A stretch of DNA of 64,000 nt from Streptomyces sp. 8K308 (GTDB lineage: Bacteria > Actinomycetota > Actinomycetes > Streptomycetales > Streptomycetaceae). The stretch is taken from positions 17,356-81,355 of the forward strand of contig NZ_SMKC01000003.1 in assembly GCF_004348315.1 (NCBI RefSeq), given 5' to 3'. The translations under genes and the position numbers were made by a program. Under the pieces are notes generated by a model. That model ran no database searches. It was not told where the DNA came from and saw only the letters and a program-made list of their open reading frames with translations. Below, piece after piece: positions 7,916-17,000 of the stretch (positions within the stretch are counted from its first letter, which is position 1; every line of letters starts with the position of its first letter).

Positions 7916-8653
7916 TCAGGCCGACGGCAGCCCGGGCGAGACCGCGATCTCCCGCTCGGCCGCCTCGATGATGCCGAGCACCGCCGCCGAGGCCGCCTCC
8001 GGATCGCCCCGCTCCACGGCCGCCACGATCGCGCGGTGGGCGGGCAGCGATGCCTCGACCGCCCCCGGGGTCCGAGTGCTCACCGCGAAGCTGTGCTGGA
8101 GCGCGATGTCGATGGCCCGGCCCAGCGAGCCGAGGAGCCGGTTGCCGCTCGCGTCGAGCAGGCTGCGGTGGAAGGCGATGTCGGCCTCCACGTACCCGGC
8201 CCGCCCGGGCCGCGCAGCCGCCTCCTCCATGGCCGCGAGCGCGTCGCTCAGGGCCCGCAGCTCGGCGGGGCGCGCCCGGCCGGCGGCCAGCCGCGCCGCC
8301 TCCGGCTCGACGATCCGCCGCAGCTCGCCGGTGTCCCGCAGCATGGCCGCCGAGTCGCCCTCCTGCTGCCAGCGCAGCACGTCACGGTCGAGGTGGTTCC
8401 AGTGCTCGGGCGGCAGCACCCGCGTCCCCGTCCGGGGCCGCACCTGCAACATGCCCTTGGCCGCCAGGGCCTTCACCGCCTCTCGCAACGCGCCCCGGCT
8501 GACCCCGATCTCGGTGGCGAGCACGTCCTCGACCGGCAGCGGCCGCCCCGGCTCCCACCCACCGCCCACGATGCGCCGCCCGAGCTCGTCGACCACCCGC
8601 TGGTGCATGGTCCGGTACCGCATCACGATCTTTGCCCACCCTCTGGACGCCAT
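7916..8653 (-). CDS. GntR-family regulator, FadR subfamily (sugar-acid type)
   Basis: The N-terminal winged helix reads VVDELGRRIVGGGWEPGRPL, then VSRGALREAVKALAAKGMLQ, typical of GntR proteins. The helical FCD ligand domain follows, with metal/ligand residues in ADIAFHRSLLDASGN and the late PAHRAIVAAVERGD. The start is uncertain: ATG 8665, 8653 and 8623 are in frame. A TTAAAT-like -10 ten bases before ATG 8653 would give a nearly leaderless message. It is divergent from the Nramp-like/IlvD/FAH operon, with a perfect palindrome between them, and probably senses a sugar acid or 2-keto-3-deoxy intermediate. Confidence 0.88.
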   Translation of the reverse strand: MASRGWAKIVMRYRTMHQRVVDELGRRIVGGGWEPGRPLPVEDVLATEIGVSRGALREAVKALAAKGMLQVRPRTGTRVLPPEHWNHLDRDVLRWQQEGDSAAMLRDTGELRRIVEPEAARLAAGRARPAELRALSDALAAMEEAAARPGRAGYVEADIAFHRSLLDASGNRLLGSLGRAIDIALQHSFAVSTRTPGAVEASLPAHRAIVAAVERGDPEAASAAVLGIIEAAEREIAVSPGLPSA

Positions 8654-8659
8654 TCGTCG

Positions 8660-8674
8660 AATCATTTAATGATT
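8660..8674. promoter_or_regulatory. Perfect AT-rich palindrome, probable GntR operator
   Basis: AATCATT-T-AATGATT is a perfect 7-bp inverted repeat with a one-base centre, placed exactly between the FadR-type regulator and the divergent transporter operon. FadR-subfamily proteins bind short palindromes of this kind. The site overlaps the likely -10 of the regulator gene and sits about 56 bp before the transporter start. This suggests autorepression plus control of the operon. Confidence 0.65.
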
Positions 8675-8729
8675 GCCCTCAGGTTAACGCGACCTTCCGC
8701 TCCATTGGTCGATGAGAGGCGTTCCCCCC

Positions 8730-10193
8730 ATGACGCATGCCGACGACGAAGTCAGCACCCCGAACCGTCCCACCGCTCCCTTCCCCATGAGCACCCGCAA
8801 CCTGCCACGGCCCGAGGTGCGGCCGCTCCCGGAACCGCCCCGCAAGATGTGGCGGATCATCGGCCCCGGCATCGTGGCGGCCGGCGTGGGCCTGTCCTCG
8901 GGCGAGTTCATCCTCTGGCCGTACATCGCCTCCCAGGCCGGGCTCGTCTTCCTCTGGGGAGCCGTGGTCGGCGTCGTCACCCAGTGGTTCCTCAACATGG
9001 AGATCGAGCGCTACACGCTCGCCACCGGCGAGACCGCGATCACCGGCTTCAACCGCTACTGGCGCCACTGGGGCGCGGTCCTCGTCGGCCTGACGTACGC
9101 GGCCAACCTCTGGCCTGGCTGGACGACCAGCTCGGCCACCATGCTCTCCTACGTCTTCGGCGGCGATCCCACCGTGATAGCCGTCTGCCTCCTGCTGCTG
9201 ATCGGCGCCATACTCACCCTGGCGCCCGTCGTCTACACCGCCCTCGAACGGATGCTGTTCGTCAAGGTCGCCCTCATCGGCGGCTTCTTCCTGCTGGCGG
9301 TCTTCCTCGCGATCAAGGCGTCGAGCTGGCGCGAGCTCCCGGACGCGGTCACCCACATCGGCCAGTTCCCCAGCGAACTCGGGGTCGCCGTCCTGATGGG
9401 AGCGCTCGCCTACGCCGGAGCCGGCGGCGGCCAGAACCTCTGCCAGAGCAACTGGATCCGCGACAAGGGCTTCGGCATGGGCCACTACGTGCCCCGCCTC
9501 GTCAGCCCCGTCACCGGCAAGAAGCAGGAGGCCGCCGCCCCCACGGACACCACCGGCTACGTCTTCGTCCCCGAGGGCGAGAACCTGGCGCGGTGGAACC
9601 GCTGGTGGCGGTTCGCCAACATCGAGCAGGCGATCACCTTCGGCCTCACCACCGTCGTCACCATCGTGCTCGCCTCGCTGCTCGCCCACTCCACCCTCTT
9701 CGGCACCGAGGGCCTCGCCAACAACGTCGGCTTCGTGGAGGCCGAGGGCGAGGTGCTCAAGGCCCAGGTCGGCAGCTGGTTCGGCGTGCTGTTCTGGCTG
9801 ATCGGCGCCTTCTCGCTGTTCAGCGCCGCCACCGGGATCGTCGACTACACCAGCAGGCTGGCCGCCGACGTCCTCAAGTCGACCTACCTGCGCGACTCCC
9901 GGATCCCCGAGGGCCGGCTCTACTTCTGGCTGGTGTGGGGCCTGGTCGTCATCGGGATCACCATCCTGGCGCTCGGCCTCGACCAGCCCCTCGTGTTGCT
10001 GATCGTCTCCGCCTGCGTCGCCGGGATGATGATGTTCGTCTACTCCGGGCTGCTCCTCTACCTCAACCGCAAGGCCCTGCCCACCCCGCTGAAGGTGCGC
10101 GGCTACCGGGCCGCCGCCCTGGTCTGGGGAGTCGGCCTGTTCGGCGTGCTGTCCGTGCTGACCGTGCGCCAGCAGATCGACCTGCACTTCTGA
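8730..10193 (+). CDS. Nramp-fold membrane transporter lacking canonical metal-ligand motifs
   Basis: The 487-residue protein has about 11 hydrophobic segments and an Nramp-like first helix (IIGPGIVAAGVGLSSGEF, residues 43-60). Metal-transporting Nramps have DPGN in TM1 and MPH in TM6. Here TM1 reads GVGLSSGEF, and the TM6 region reads AYAGAGGGQN followed by RDKGFGMGHYVPRLVSP. The Asp/Asn and Met/His ligands are therefore not evident. ATG 8730 has GAGAGG upstream; ATG 8712 is an alternative. It is the first gene of an operon with IlvD- and FAH-type enzymes, which suggests uptake of an organic acid. That is inference; database tools will probably label it a metal transporter. Confidence 0.85.
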   Translation: MTHADDEVSTPNRPTAPFPMSTRNLPRPEVRPLPEPPRKMWRIIGPGIVAAGVGLSSGEFILWPYIASQAGLVFLWGAVVGVVTQWFLNMEIERYTLATGETAITGFNRYWRHWGAVLVGLTYAANLWPGWTTSSATMLSYVFGGDPTVIAVCLLLLIGAILTLAPVVYTALERMLFVKVALIGGFFLLAVFLAIKASSWRELPDAVTHIGQFPSELGVAVLMGALAYAGAGGGQNLCQSNWIRDKGFGMGHYVPRLVSPVTGKKQEAAAPTDTTGYVFVPEGENLARWNRWWRFANIEQAITFGLTTVVTIVLASLLAHSTLFGTEGLANNVGFVEAEGEVLKAQVGSWFGVLFWLIGAFSLFSAATGIVDYTSRLAADVLKSTYLRDSRIPEGRLYFWLVWGLVVIGITILALGLDQPLVLLIVSACVAGMMMFVYSGLLLYLNRKALPTPLKVRGYRAAALVWGVGLFGVLSVLTVRQQIDLHF

Positions 10194-10274
10194 CCCGCAC
10201 CGACCCGGGAACCACCGGCGACCGACAGAAGCACACGACACGAGAGACCACGAGAGACCACGGGAGACTCCCAG

Positions 10275-12011
10275 ATGACGGACGGCGAACAGCCGGCCCG
10301 CCGCAGCCAGGCCTGGTTCGGCGCGAGCGGCCGCGGCGGCATGGTGTACCGGTCCTGGATGCGCAACCAGGGCTTCGGCCCCGAGGTGTTCGACGGGCGC
10401 CCGGTCATCGGCATCGCGACCAGCGCCTCCGAACTCGCCCCCTGCAACGCCCACCTCACCCGCGTCGCCGAGGCGGTCAAGCGCGGCGTCTGGCAGGCCG
10501 GCGGCTTCCCGCTCCAGTTCCCCACCATGGCCACCGGCGAGACGCTCATGCGCCCCACCGCCATGCTCTACCGCAACCTCATGGCCATGGAGGTCGAGGA
10601 GCTGATCCGCGCCAACCCGCTGGACGGCGTGGTGCTGCTCTCCGGCTGCGACAAGACCACGCCCGCCATGCTCATGGGCGCCGCCAGCGTCGACCTGCCC
10701 GCCGTCATGGTCACCGGCGGCCCCATGCTCAACGGCAAGTACCGCGGCGAGGACGTCGGCTCCGGCACCCACGTGTGGAAGTTCGAGGAGGAGCTCAAGA
10801 CCGGCCGGATGACCCAGGAGGAGTGCTTCTTCGCCGAGGGCTGCATGGCCCGCTCCAACGGCCACTGCATGACCATGGGCACCGCCTCCACCATGGCCTG
10901 CCTGGCGGAGGCCCTTGGCATGCAGCTCCCGGGCTCCGCCACCTGGCCGGCCGTCGACTCCCGGCGCATGGAGACCGCCCAGGCCGCCGGGCGCCGCGTC
11001 GTCGCCATGGTCGAGGAGGAGTTGCGCCCCTCCCGCGTCCTCACCCGGGGCGCCTTCGAGAACGCCGTCCGCGTCAACGCGGCCATCGGCGGCTCCACCA
11101 ACGCCATCATCCACCTCACCGCCCTCGCCGGCCGGGTCGGCGTGGACCTCACCCCCGATGACTTCGACACCCTGGCCCGCGACGTGCCGACCCTGGTCAA
11201 CCTGATGCCCAGCGGAAAGTACCTGATGGAGGACTTCTGCTACGCCGGCGGGCTGCCCGCCGTCCTCGCCGAACTCCACCGCGGCGGGCTGCTCAACGGT
11301 GAGCAGCTCACCGTCACCGGGCGCGGCATCGCCGAGAACGTCGCCGACGCGGAGAACTTCGACCCCGACGTCATCACCCGCCTCGACGCGCCGTTCCAGC
11401 CCGCCGGCACCGGCACCGCCGTGCTGCGCGGCAACCTCTGCCCCGACGGCGCCGTCATCAAGCAGTCCGCCGCCTCCCCCCACCTGCTCACCCACCGCGG
11501 CCCGGCGCGCGTCTTCGACTCGCCCGAGGAGTACCACGCGGTGGCCGACGACCCGGACCTCGACGTCGACGAGAACACCGTGCTCGTCATCAGGAACGCC
11601 GGCCCCAAGGGCTACCCCGGCATGCCCGAGGTCTCCAACGTCCCGCTGCCCACCAAGCTGCTCAAGGCCGGCGTCACCGACATGGTGCGGGTCTGCGACG
11701 GCCGGATGAGCGGCACCGGCTACGGCACCGTGGTCCTGCACGTCACCCCGGAGGCCGCCGTGGGCGGGCCGCTCGCGCTGGTCCGCGACGGCGACCCGAT
11801 CGTCCTCGACGTGCCCGGCCGCACCCTGCGCCTCGACGTCGACGACGCCGAACTCCGGCGGCGCCGCGCCGAGTGGACGCCCCCCGCCCCCCGGCACCAC
11901 GGCGGCTACACCTGGCTCTACACCGAGCACGTCGAACAGGCCGACCGGGGCGCCGACTTCGACTTCCTCCGCGGCTGCCGTGGGCACGAGGTGCCCCGCG
12001 ACTCCCACTGA
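10275..12011 (+). CDS. IlvD/Edd-family sugar-acid dehydratase (arabinonate/xylonate type)
   Basis: The 578-residue enzyme dehydrates a 2,3-dihydroxy acid to a 2-keto-3-deoxy acid using an Fe-S cluster. Cluster-type cysteines appear in SGCDKTTPAMLMGA and in EGCMARSNGHCMTMGTAST. The C-terminal region has GPKGYPGMPEVSNVPLP and CDGRMSGTGYG, as in the pentonate branch rather than in biosynthetic IlvD. The start has GGGAGA seven bases upstream. It lies 81 bp after the transporter and 34 bp before the FAH-type gene. The expected substrate is a five-carbon aldonate (L-arabinonate or D-xylonate) or a similar acid; sequence alone does not separate these. Confidence 0.9.
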   Translation: MTDGEQPARRSQAWFGASGRGGMVYRSWMRNQGFGPEVFDGRPVIGIATSASELAPCNAHLTRVAEAVKRGVWQAGGFPLQFPTMATGETLMRPTAMLYRNLMAMEVEELIRANPLDGVVLLSGCDKTTPAMLMGAASVDLPAVMVTGGPMLNGKYRGEDVGSGTHVWKFEEELKTGRMTQEECFFAEGCMARSNGHCMTMGTASTMACLAEALGMQLPGSATWPAVDSRRMETAQAAGRRVVAMVEEELRPSRVLTRGAFENAVRVNAAIGGSTNAIIHLTALAGRVGVDLTPDDFDTLARDVPTLVNLMPSGKYLMEDFCYAGGLPAVLAELHRGGLLNGEQLTVTGRGIAENVADAENFDPDVITRLDAPFQPAGTGTAVLRGNLCPDGAVIKQSAASPHLLTHRGPARVFDSPEEYHAVADDPDLDVDENTVLVIRNAGPKGYPGMPEVSNVPLPTKLLKAGVTDMVRVCDGRMSGTGYGTVVLHVTPEAAVGGPLALVRDGDPIVLDVPGRTLRLDVDDAELRRRRAEWTPPAPRHHGGYTWLYTEHVEQADRGADFDFLRGCRGHEVPRDSH

Positions 12012-12045
12012 CCGTCCGTCCCCGACCATGACAGGAGGCACCACC

Positions 12046-13215
12046 GTGGCCCAGGGCCTGACCCCCGAGACCGTCCTGCCGCGGGACGCCGAGCAGGCCG
12101 CCCTCGTCGCCCGTGTCCACGAGCCAGAATGGGGCGGCCCCTGCGTGGCCGCGGTGCGCGACGGGCTCGTCGTCGACCTGACCGGCCACGCGTCCACCGT
12201 CTCGGAGCTGATGGAACGCGAGGACGCCGAGGACGTCGTGCGCCGGGCGCCCGGCGGGCGCGCCTGGCGCCTCGGCGACCTGCTCGACGCCACCGCCGCC
12301 GGCCGCCACGACCAGCCGCACCTGCTGGCCCCCATCGACCTCCAGGTGATCAAGGCCGCCGGCGTCACCTTCGCCAGCAGCCTGCTGGAGCGGGTCATCG
12401 AGGAGCGCACCGGCGGCGACCCGGCGCAGGCCGCCCGGGTGCGCGAGCGCGTGGTGCGGGCGGTGGGTGGCGCTGTCGACCGCATCCGCCCCGGCTCGGC
12501 CGAGGCCGAGAAGGCCAAGGAACTGCTGCTCGCCGAGGGGCTCTGGTCGCAGTACCTGGAGGTGGGCATCGGCCCCGACCCGGAGGTCTTCACCAAGGCC
12601 CCGGTCCTCTCCGCCGTTGGCACCGGCGCGGACGTCGGGGTTCTCGCCTCCTCCGGCTGGAACAACCCGGAGCCAGAGGCCGTCCTCGTCGTCGACTCGC
12701 GCGGCCGGGTGCGCGGTGCCACCCTCGGCAACGACGTCAACCTGCGCGACGTCGAGGGCCGCAGCGCGCTGCTGCTGCCCCGCGCCAAGGACAACAACGC
12801 CTCGTGCGCCATCGGCCCGTTCGTCCGGCTGCTCGACCGCGACTTCGACCTCGACGCGGTGCGCGACCTTGACATCGAGCTCCTGATAGAGGGCCCCGAG
12901 GGGTACGTGCTGCGGGGCCGCAGCTCGATGCGCGAGATCAGCCGCGACGTGCTGGAGCTCGTCGCCGCCACACACGGCGCGCACCACCAACACCCGGACG
13001 GGTTCGTGCTATTCACCGGCACGCTGTTCGCCCCCACCGAGGACCGGCACGCGCCGGGCGCCGGTTTCACCCACGCCCAGGGCGACATCGTGCGCATCTC
13101 GAGCCCGCGGCTCGGCGCCCTGGTGAACACCGTCGCCACCAGCGAGGGCGCCACCCCCTGGACCTTCGGGCTGCGCGCCCTGATGCGCAACCTGGCGGAG
13201 CGCGGCCTGCTGTGA
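12046..13215 (+). CDS. Fumarylacetoacetate hydrolase-superfamily protein, likely 2-keto-3-deoxy-acid dehydratase
   Basis: The GTG at 12046 is chosen because a strong AGGAGG lies 8 bases upstream and overlaps the alternative ATG at 12028. The 389-residue product matches the length of Caulobacter XylX-type proteins. FAH-fold signatures include the metal-site region FTKAPVLSAVGTGADVGV, EAVLVVDSRG, and GNDVNLRDVEGRS. Coupling to an IlvD-type pentonate dehydratase is the known Weimberg arrangement, in which this enzyme forms alpha-ketoglutarate semialdehyde. The semialdehyde dehydrogenase and sugar dehydrogenase of that route are not in the window. Confidence 0.88.
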   Translation: MAQGLTPETVLPRDAEQAALVARVHEPEWGGPCVAAVRDGLVVDLTGHASTVSELMEREDAEDVVRRAPGGRAWRLGDLLDATAAGRHDQPHLLAPIDLQVIKAAGVTFASSLLERVIEERTGGDPAQAARVRERVVRAVGGAVDRIRPGSAEAEKAKELLLAEGLWSQYLEVGIGPDPEVFTKAPVLSAVGTGADVGVLASSGWNNPEPEAVLVVDSRGRVRGATLGNDVNLRDVEGRSALLLPRAKDNNASCAIGPFVRLLDRDFDLDAVRDLDIELLIEGPEGYVLRGRSSMREISRDVLELVAATHGAHHQHPDGFVLFTGTLFAPTEDRHAPGAGFTHAQGDIVRISSPRLGALVNTVATSEGATPWTFGLRALMRNLAERGLL

Positions 13216-13236
13216 ACCGGCCCGGGATGGCCGAGT

Positions 13237-14007
13237 TCAGCCCATTACGGGATCACCGCCCGGTGTGTCCTCCCGCGGAGAGCGGTCGATGACGACCGCC
13301 ACCTCGCCGCCGTCAGCCATGCGCGGGCCGGCGGCGGCCGCCGCGACCACGTCGGCGAACGCCTCGTACAGCTCGTGGGCCAACGCCCGGTCGCCGGCCG
13401 GCGCGTCGGCGTCGCGGATCTCCCCGAGCGCGGTGAACGCGGCGATCAACGTCCGCCCGGACAGCGTGACCCGCACGCTGCCCCGCTCGGCGTCCCGCAC
13501 CTCGCCCGGCACCCTGAAGTGCCGCTCGTGCCCGGCCTTCTCGATGAGGAAGGCCCACAGGTCCCGGTGACAGGTGAGGGTCACCGAGGCGATGCCGGCG
13601 GAGGCGAGCAACAGCGAGGAGTGCCGGTCGGGCTCGCCGTCGGCCGCCTCGGCCGGCCCTCCTCGCCCGCCGCCCGCCGGCCCGCGAACCGCGGACTCCA
13701 GGGCCCGCCGCGTCGTCTCGGCCTCGGCGCGGACGGCGGCGGCCTCGGCCCGCCATCCCTCGATCAGGGTGTGGAGCGTGCCGATGTCCCGCCTGATCTC
13801 CTCGCCCGCGGCCGAGGTCTGCGCGGTGAGCCGCAGCGAGCGGATCTCGGCCTCCACGGCGTCGATCCGCTCGCCCAGCTCCTGCCGCGCCTGGTTGAGG
13901 CTCGCGGCCATCCGGTCGAAGCCGAGGTGGACCGAGGTCGCGAGCGCCGCGAGGGTGGTCCGGATGTCGTCAGTCGATCTCTGGACGCGTCGCACGCCGA
14001 ACACCAT
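13237..14007 (-). CDS. Conserved-type hypothetical protein with N-terminal coiled coil
   Basis: The product has 256 residues from ATG 14007, which has GAGGGGAC upstream. Residues 10-100 form a long heptad-rich coiled coil (LNQARQELGERIDAVEAEIR, then RAEAAAVRAEAETTRRALE). A Gly-Ala linker leads to a compact C-terminal domain of about 120 residues with STVTL-like beta segments. No signal peptide or catalytic motif is evident. It sits convergently after the FAH-type gene and in front of the PKS gene end, on the PKS strand. A role in the PKS locus cannot be shown; it may be unrelated. Confidence 0.7.
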   Translation of the reverse strand: MVFGVRRVQRSTDDIRTTLAALATSVHLGFDRMAASLNQARQELGERIDAVEAEIRSLRLTAQTSAAGEEIRRDIGTLHTLIEGWRAEAAAVRAEAETTRRALESAVRGPAGGGRGGPAEAADGEPDRHSSLLLASAGIASVTLTCHRDLWAFLIEKAGHERHFRVPGEVRDAERGSVRVTLSGRTLIAAFTALGEIRDADAPAGDRALAHELYEAFADVVAAAAAGPRMADGGEVAVVIDRSPREDTPGGDPVMG

Positions 14008-14091
14008 GCGACGTCCCCTCGCGATCGCCGTGTGTGGCGGGATCATGTCTTCCTGTGACGCCCTGGGGTGACGCGGCGAGTTTCGGCCACG

Positions 14092-17000
14092 TCATCCCCG
14101 GTTCGCCTCCAGCCACTGGTGCAGCGCCCGCGCCGTCGACTCCGCGTGCTCGTTCATCATCGTCTGGTGGTTGCCCACAGCATCGATCGTGTCGTGCTCC
14201 ACCTCCCACGCGGTGGTCCAACGCCCGTCGCCCGCCGCCTCCTCGCTCGGCGCCTGCGGCATCCGCTCGCCGGCCCGCACCAGCACCACCGGCGCGCCCA
14301 CCGCCGCCGGCTGCCAGCCGTCGAAGAGGTCGAGATATGCGCCCTGGGCGGTGACCTGTGCCTCCGTCATCAGCGCGTACGCCTGGTCGTTGACGGCTAT
14401 GCCGCGCAGCTGGCCCTCGATCTGCTCCTCGGGAATCCGGTCCTTGGGGAACCAGGTGTCGAGCAGCACCACGGCGGCGGGCGAGGCGCCGCGCGCCTCG
14501 AGGCGGGCCGCCACGGCGTGGGCCAGCCAGCCCCCCGACGAGTAGCCGGCCAGCGCCACCCCGGTGTCGGGGAACGCGCGTTGGATCGCGTCGGCGTGCA
14601 TGTCGATGACCAACTCGCTGGTGTCCGGGAGCAGTTCGTCGTCACCGAAGCCTGGGTGCGGCAGCGCGTGGACGTCCCGCAGGCCGTGCAGGTGCAGGGC
14701 GAGCCGGGCGAAGTTGTGCGGTCCCGAGGGGGCGACCATGGAGGGCAGGCAGACCAGCGCGGGCCCCGCGGGACCGGTCGCCAGCCGCACCGGCTCGATC
14801 GGCCCGAACTCCTCGGACGCGCGGAAGACCGGCCGCAGCTTGGCGGCGGCCCGCAGCAGGTCGACGCCCTCGGCGAACTTGCCCATCTCGCAGGCCTGCC
14901 GGTACAGGTCGCGCACTCCGAATGAGGGCCGGTCGGCTTCCCGCTCCCGGCGGGCCGCGCTCGCCGCGCGCAGCGTCAGCTCGCCGAGGTGGCGCGCGAG
15001 GTCGCTCGCCGTCGGGTGCTCGAACACCACCGGGGTGGCCAGCATCAGGCCGGTGGCGGTCACCAGGCGCTTGCGCAGCTCGACCGAGGCCAGCGAGTCG
15101 AAGCCGAGTTCGAGGAAGCGGCGTTCCGGGTCGACCTCCTCGGGCGTCGCGTGCCCGAGGATCACGGCCGCCTCGCCGCGCACCAGGTCGAGCAGCCGAC
15201 GGGAGCGCTCGGTCTCGGGCAGGGCCGCGAGCTCGGCCGGGCCGGGCCGCGACGCGGGCGCGGCGTCCTCGGCCTCCTCGGCGGCCCCTCCGGCCAGCCG
15301 GTACGCCGCGTCGAGGTCGGCGAAGAGCCGACCCGGGCGCGCGGCCGTGAACAGGGGCAGGAACCGCTCCCAGTCCACGTCGGCGACGGTGACGCCGGTC
15401 TCGCCGCGGGTCACGGACTCCCACAGCAGGGCGCCCGCCACCGCCGGGTCGAGCGGCGGCAGGCCGCGGCCCCGCAGGAAGTCGCGCAGCCCCGGCTCGG
15501 CGCCCATGCCGGCCTCGGCCCACGGCCCGAAGGAGACCGAGGTGGCGGCCAGCCCCGCGCCCCTGCGCCGGCTGGCGAGCGCGTCGAGGAAGGCGTTGCC
15601 CGCGCCGTACGCCGCCTGGCCCGCGCTGCCCCACACGCCGGAGATCGAGGAGTACAGCACGAACAGCTCGGGCGCCACGCCGCGTTCGGCGAGCAGCTCG
15701 TCCAGGTGGACGGCGCCGGCGACCTTGCCGGCGAGGATGGCGGCGAACTCGTCGAGCGTCAGCTCGGTCAGCGGGGCGAGCCGGCCGACGACGCCGGCCG
15801 CGTGCACGACCCCGGTGAGCGGCTGGTCGGCGGGGAGCGAGTCGAGCAGCCCGGCCAACCGCTCGCGGTCCGACACGTCGCAGGCCACGACGGTCACCTG
15901 GGTGCCGGACGCGCCGAGCTCCGCGAGCAGCTCCTGGGCGCCCGGCGCGTCCATGCCGCGCCTGCTGGTCAACACCAGCCGGCTCGCGCCGTTGGCGGCC
16001 AGCCAGCGGGCCGCCTCGGCGCCCAGCGCCCCCGTGCCGCCGGTGACCAGGACCGTGCCGCGCGGCCGCCAGGGCTCCGCGGCGGCGGGCGCGGGACCGG
16101 CCGCGACCAGGCGGGGCACCAGCGGCCCCGCCGGCCTGGCCGCGAGCTGGTCCTCGCCGCCGGGCGCGGTGAGCGCCGCGCCGAGCCAACCGAGCGACAC
16201 GTCGTCCACCTCGGCCGGCACGTCGACCAGCCCACCCCAGCCGTCGGGGCGCTCAAGGGCCAGGGTGCGGCCGAGCCCCCACACCAGCGCCTGCTGCGGG
16301 TCGGGCGCCGGCTCCGGGTCCGAGGCTCGCGCCCCGCCCCTGGTGACGCACCACAGGGGCGCGGCGACCGCCAGGTCGGCCAGTGCCTGGGCCAGGGCGC
16401 AGGTGAGCGCGGCGCCCCGGGTGAGCACCGGGTGCTCCGGGTGCGGCGCGGTGTCGAGGGCGAGCAGCGAGAGCACGCCGCCGATGGTGCTGCCCTCGGC
16501 CAGCACCCGCTTCTCCAGCGCCTCGGCCACCCGGGTCCGGTCGGCGTCCTCGGCGGACAGCGGCAGCCTGACGACCTCGCCGCCGAGGCGCTCGACCACC
16601 CAGGACAGGCGGTTGACCAGCTCGTCGTCGACCCCGGCGGGCGGGGTGAGCAGCGGCCAGACGCCGGTGAGGGCGTCGGGCGCCGGAGTCGGCGGCGGGG
16701 TCAGCGGGCGCCACTCGACGCGGTAGCGCAGGTCGACCGGTTCGGCCGGCCGGCGCCGCCGACGGGCCGCGGGCGCGGCGGCGGGACGGTCGAGCCAGTA
16801 CCGGCGGCGCTGGAAGGCGTAGGTGGGCAGCTCGGCGTGGCAGGCGCCGGAGCCCTCGTAGGGGGCCCGCAGATCGAGCGGCACGCCGTGCACGTGCAGC
16901 TCGGCCAGCGCGGTGAGCAGGGTGGTGGGCTCCGGGCGGCCGGCCCTGGCGGCCGCCACCACGACCGGGGGCGCACCGTCCGGCTCCTCGGGCAGGCAGC

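Noticed and set aside
10240..10272. Short tandem CACGAGAGAC repeats as a regulatory array
   Set aside because: Only about two and a half imperfect copies just before the dehydratase ribosome site; likely simple-sequence chance.
7436..11161. A 1241-codon plus-strand frame
   Set aside because: It is Arg/Pro/Gly-rich, shadows the ceramidase end, the FadR-type gene, the transporter and the dehydratase, and has no family pattern.
8679..13190. A 1503-codon open frame on the minus strand opposite the Nramp-like/IlvD/FAH operon
   Set aside because: It is a high-GC shadow: composition is low-complexity, no domain is recognisable, and three convincing genes with ribosome sites occupy the other strand.
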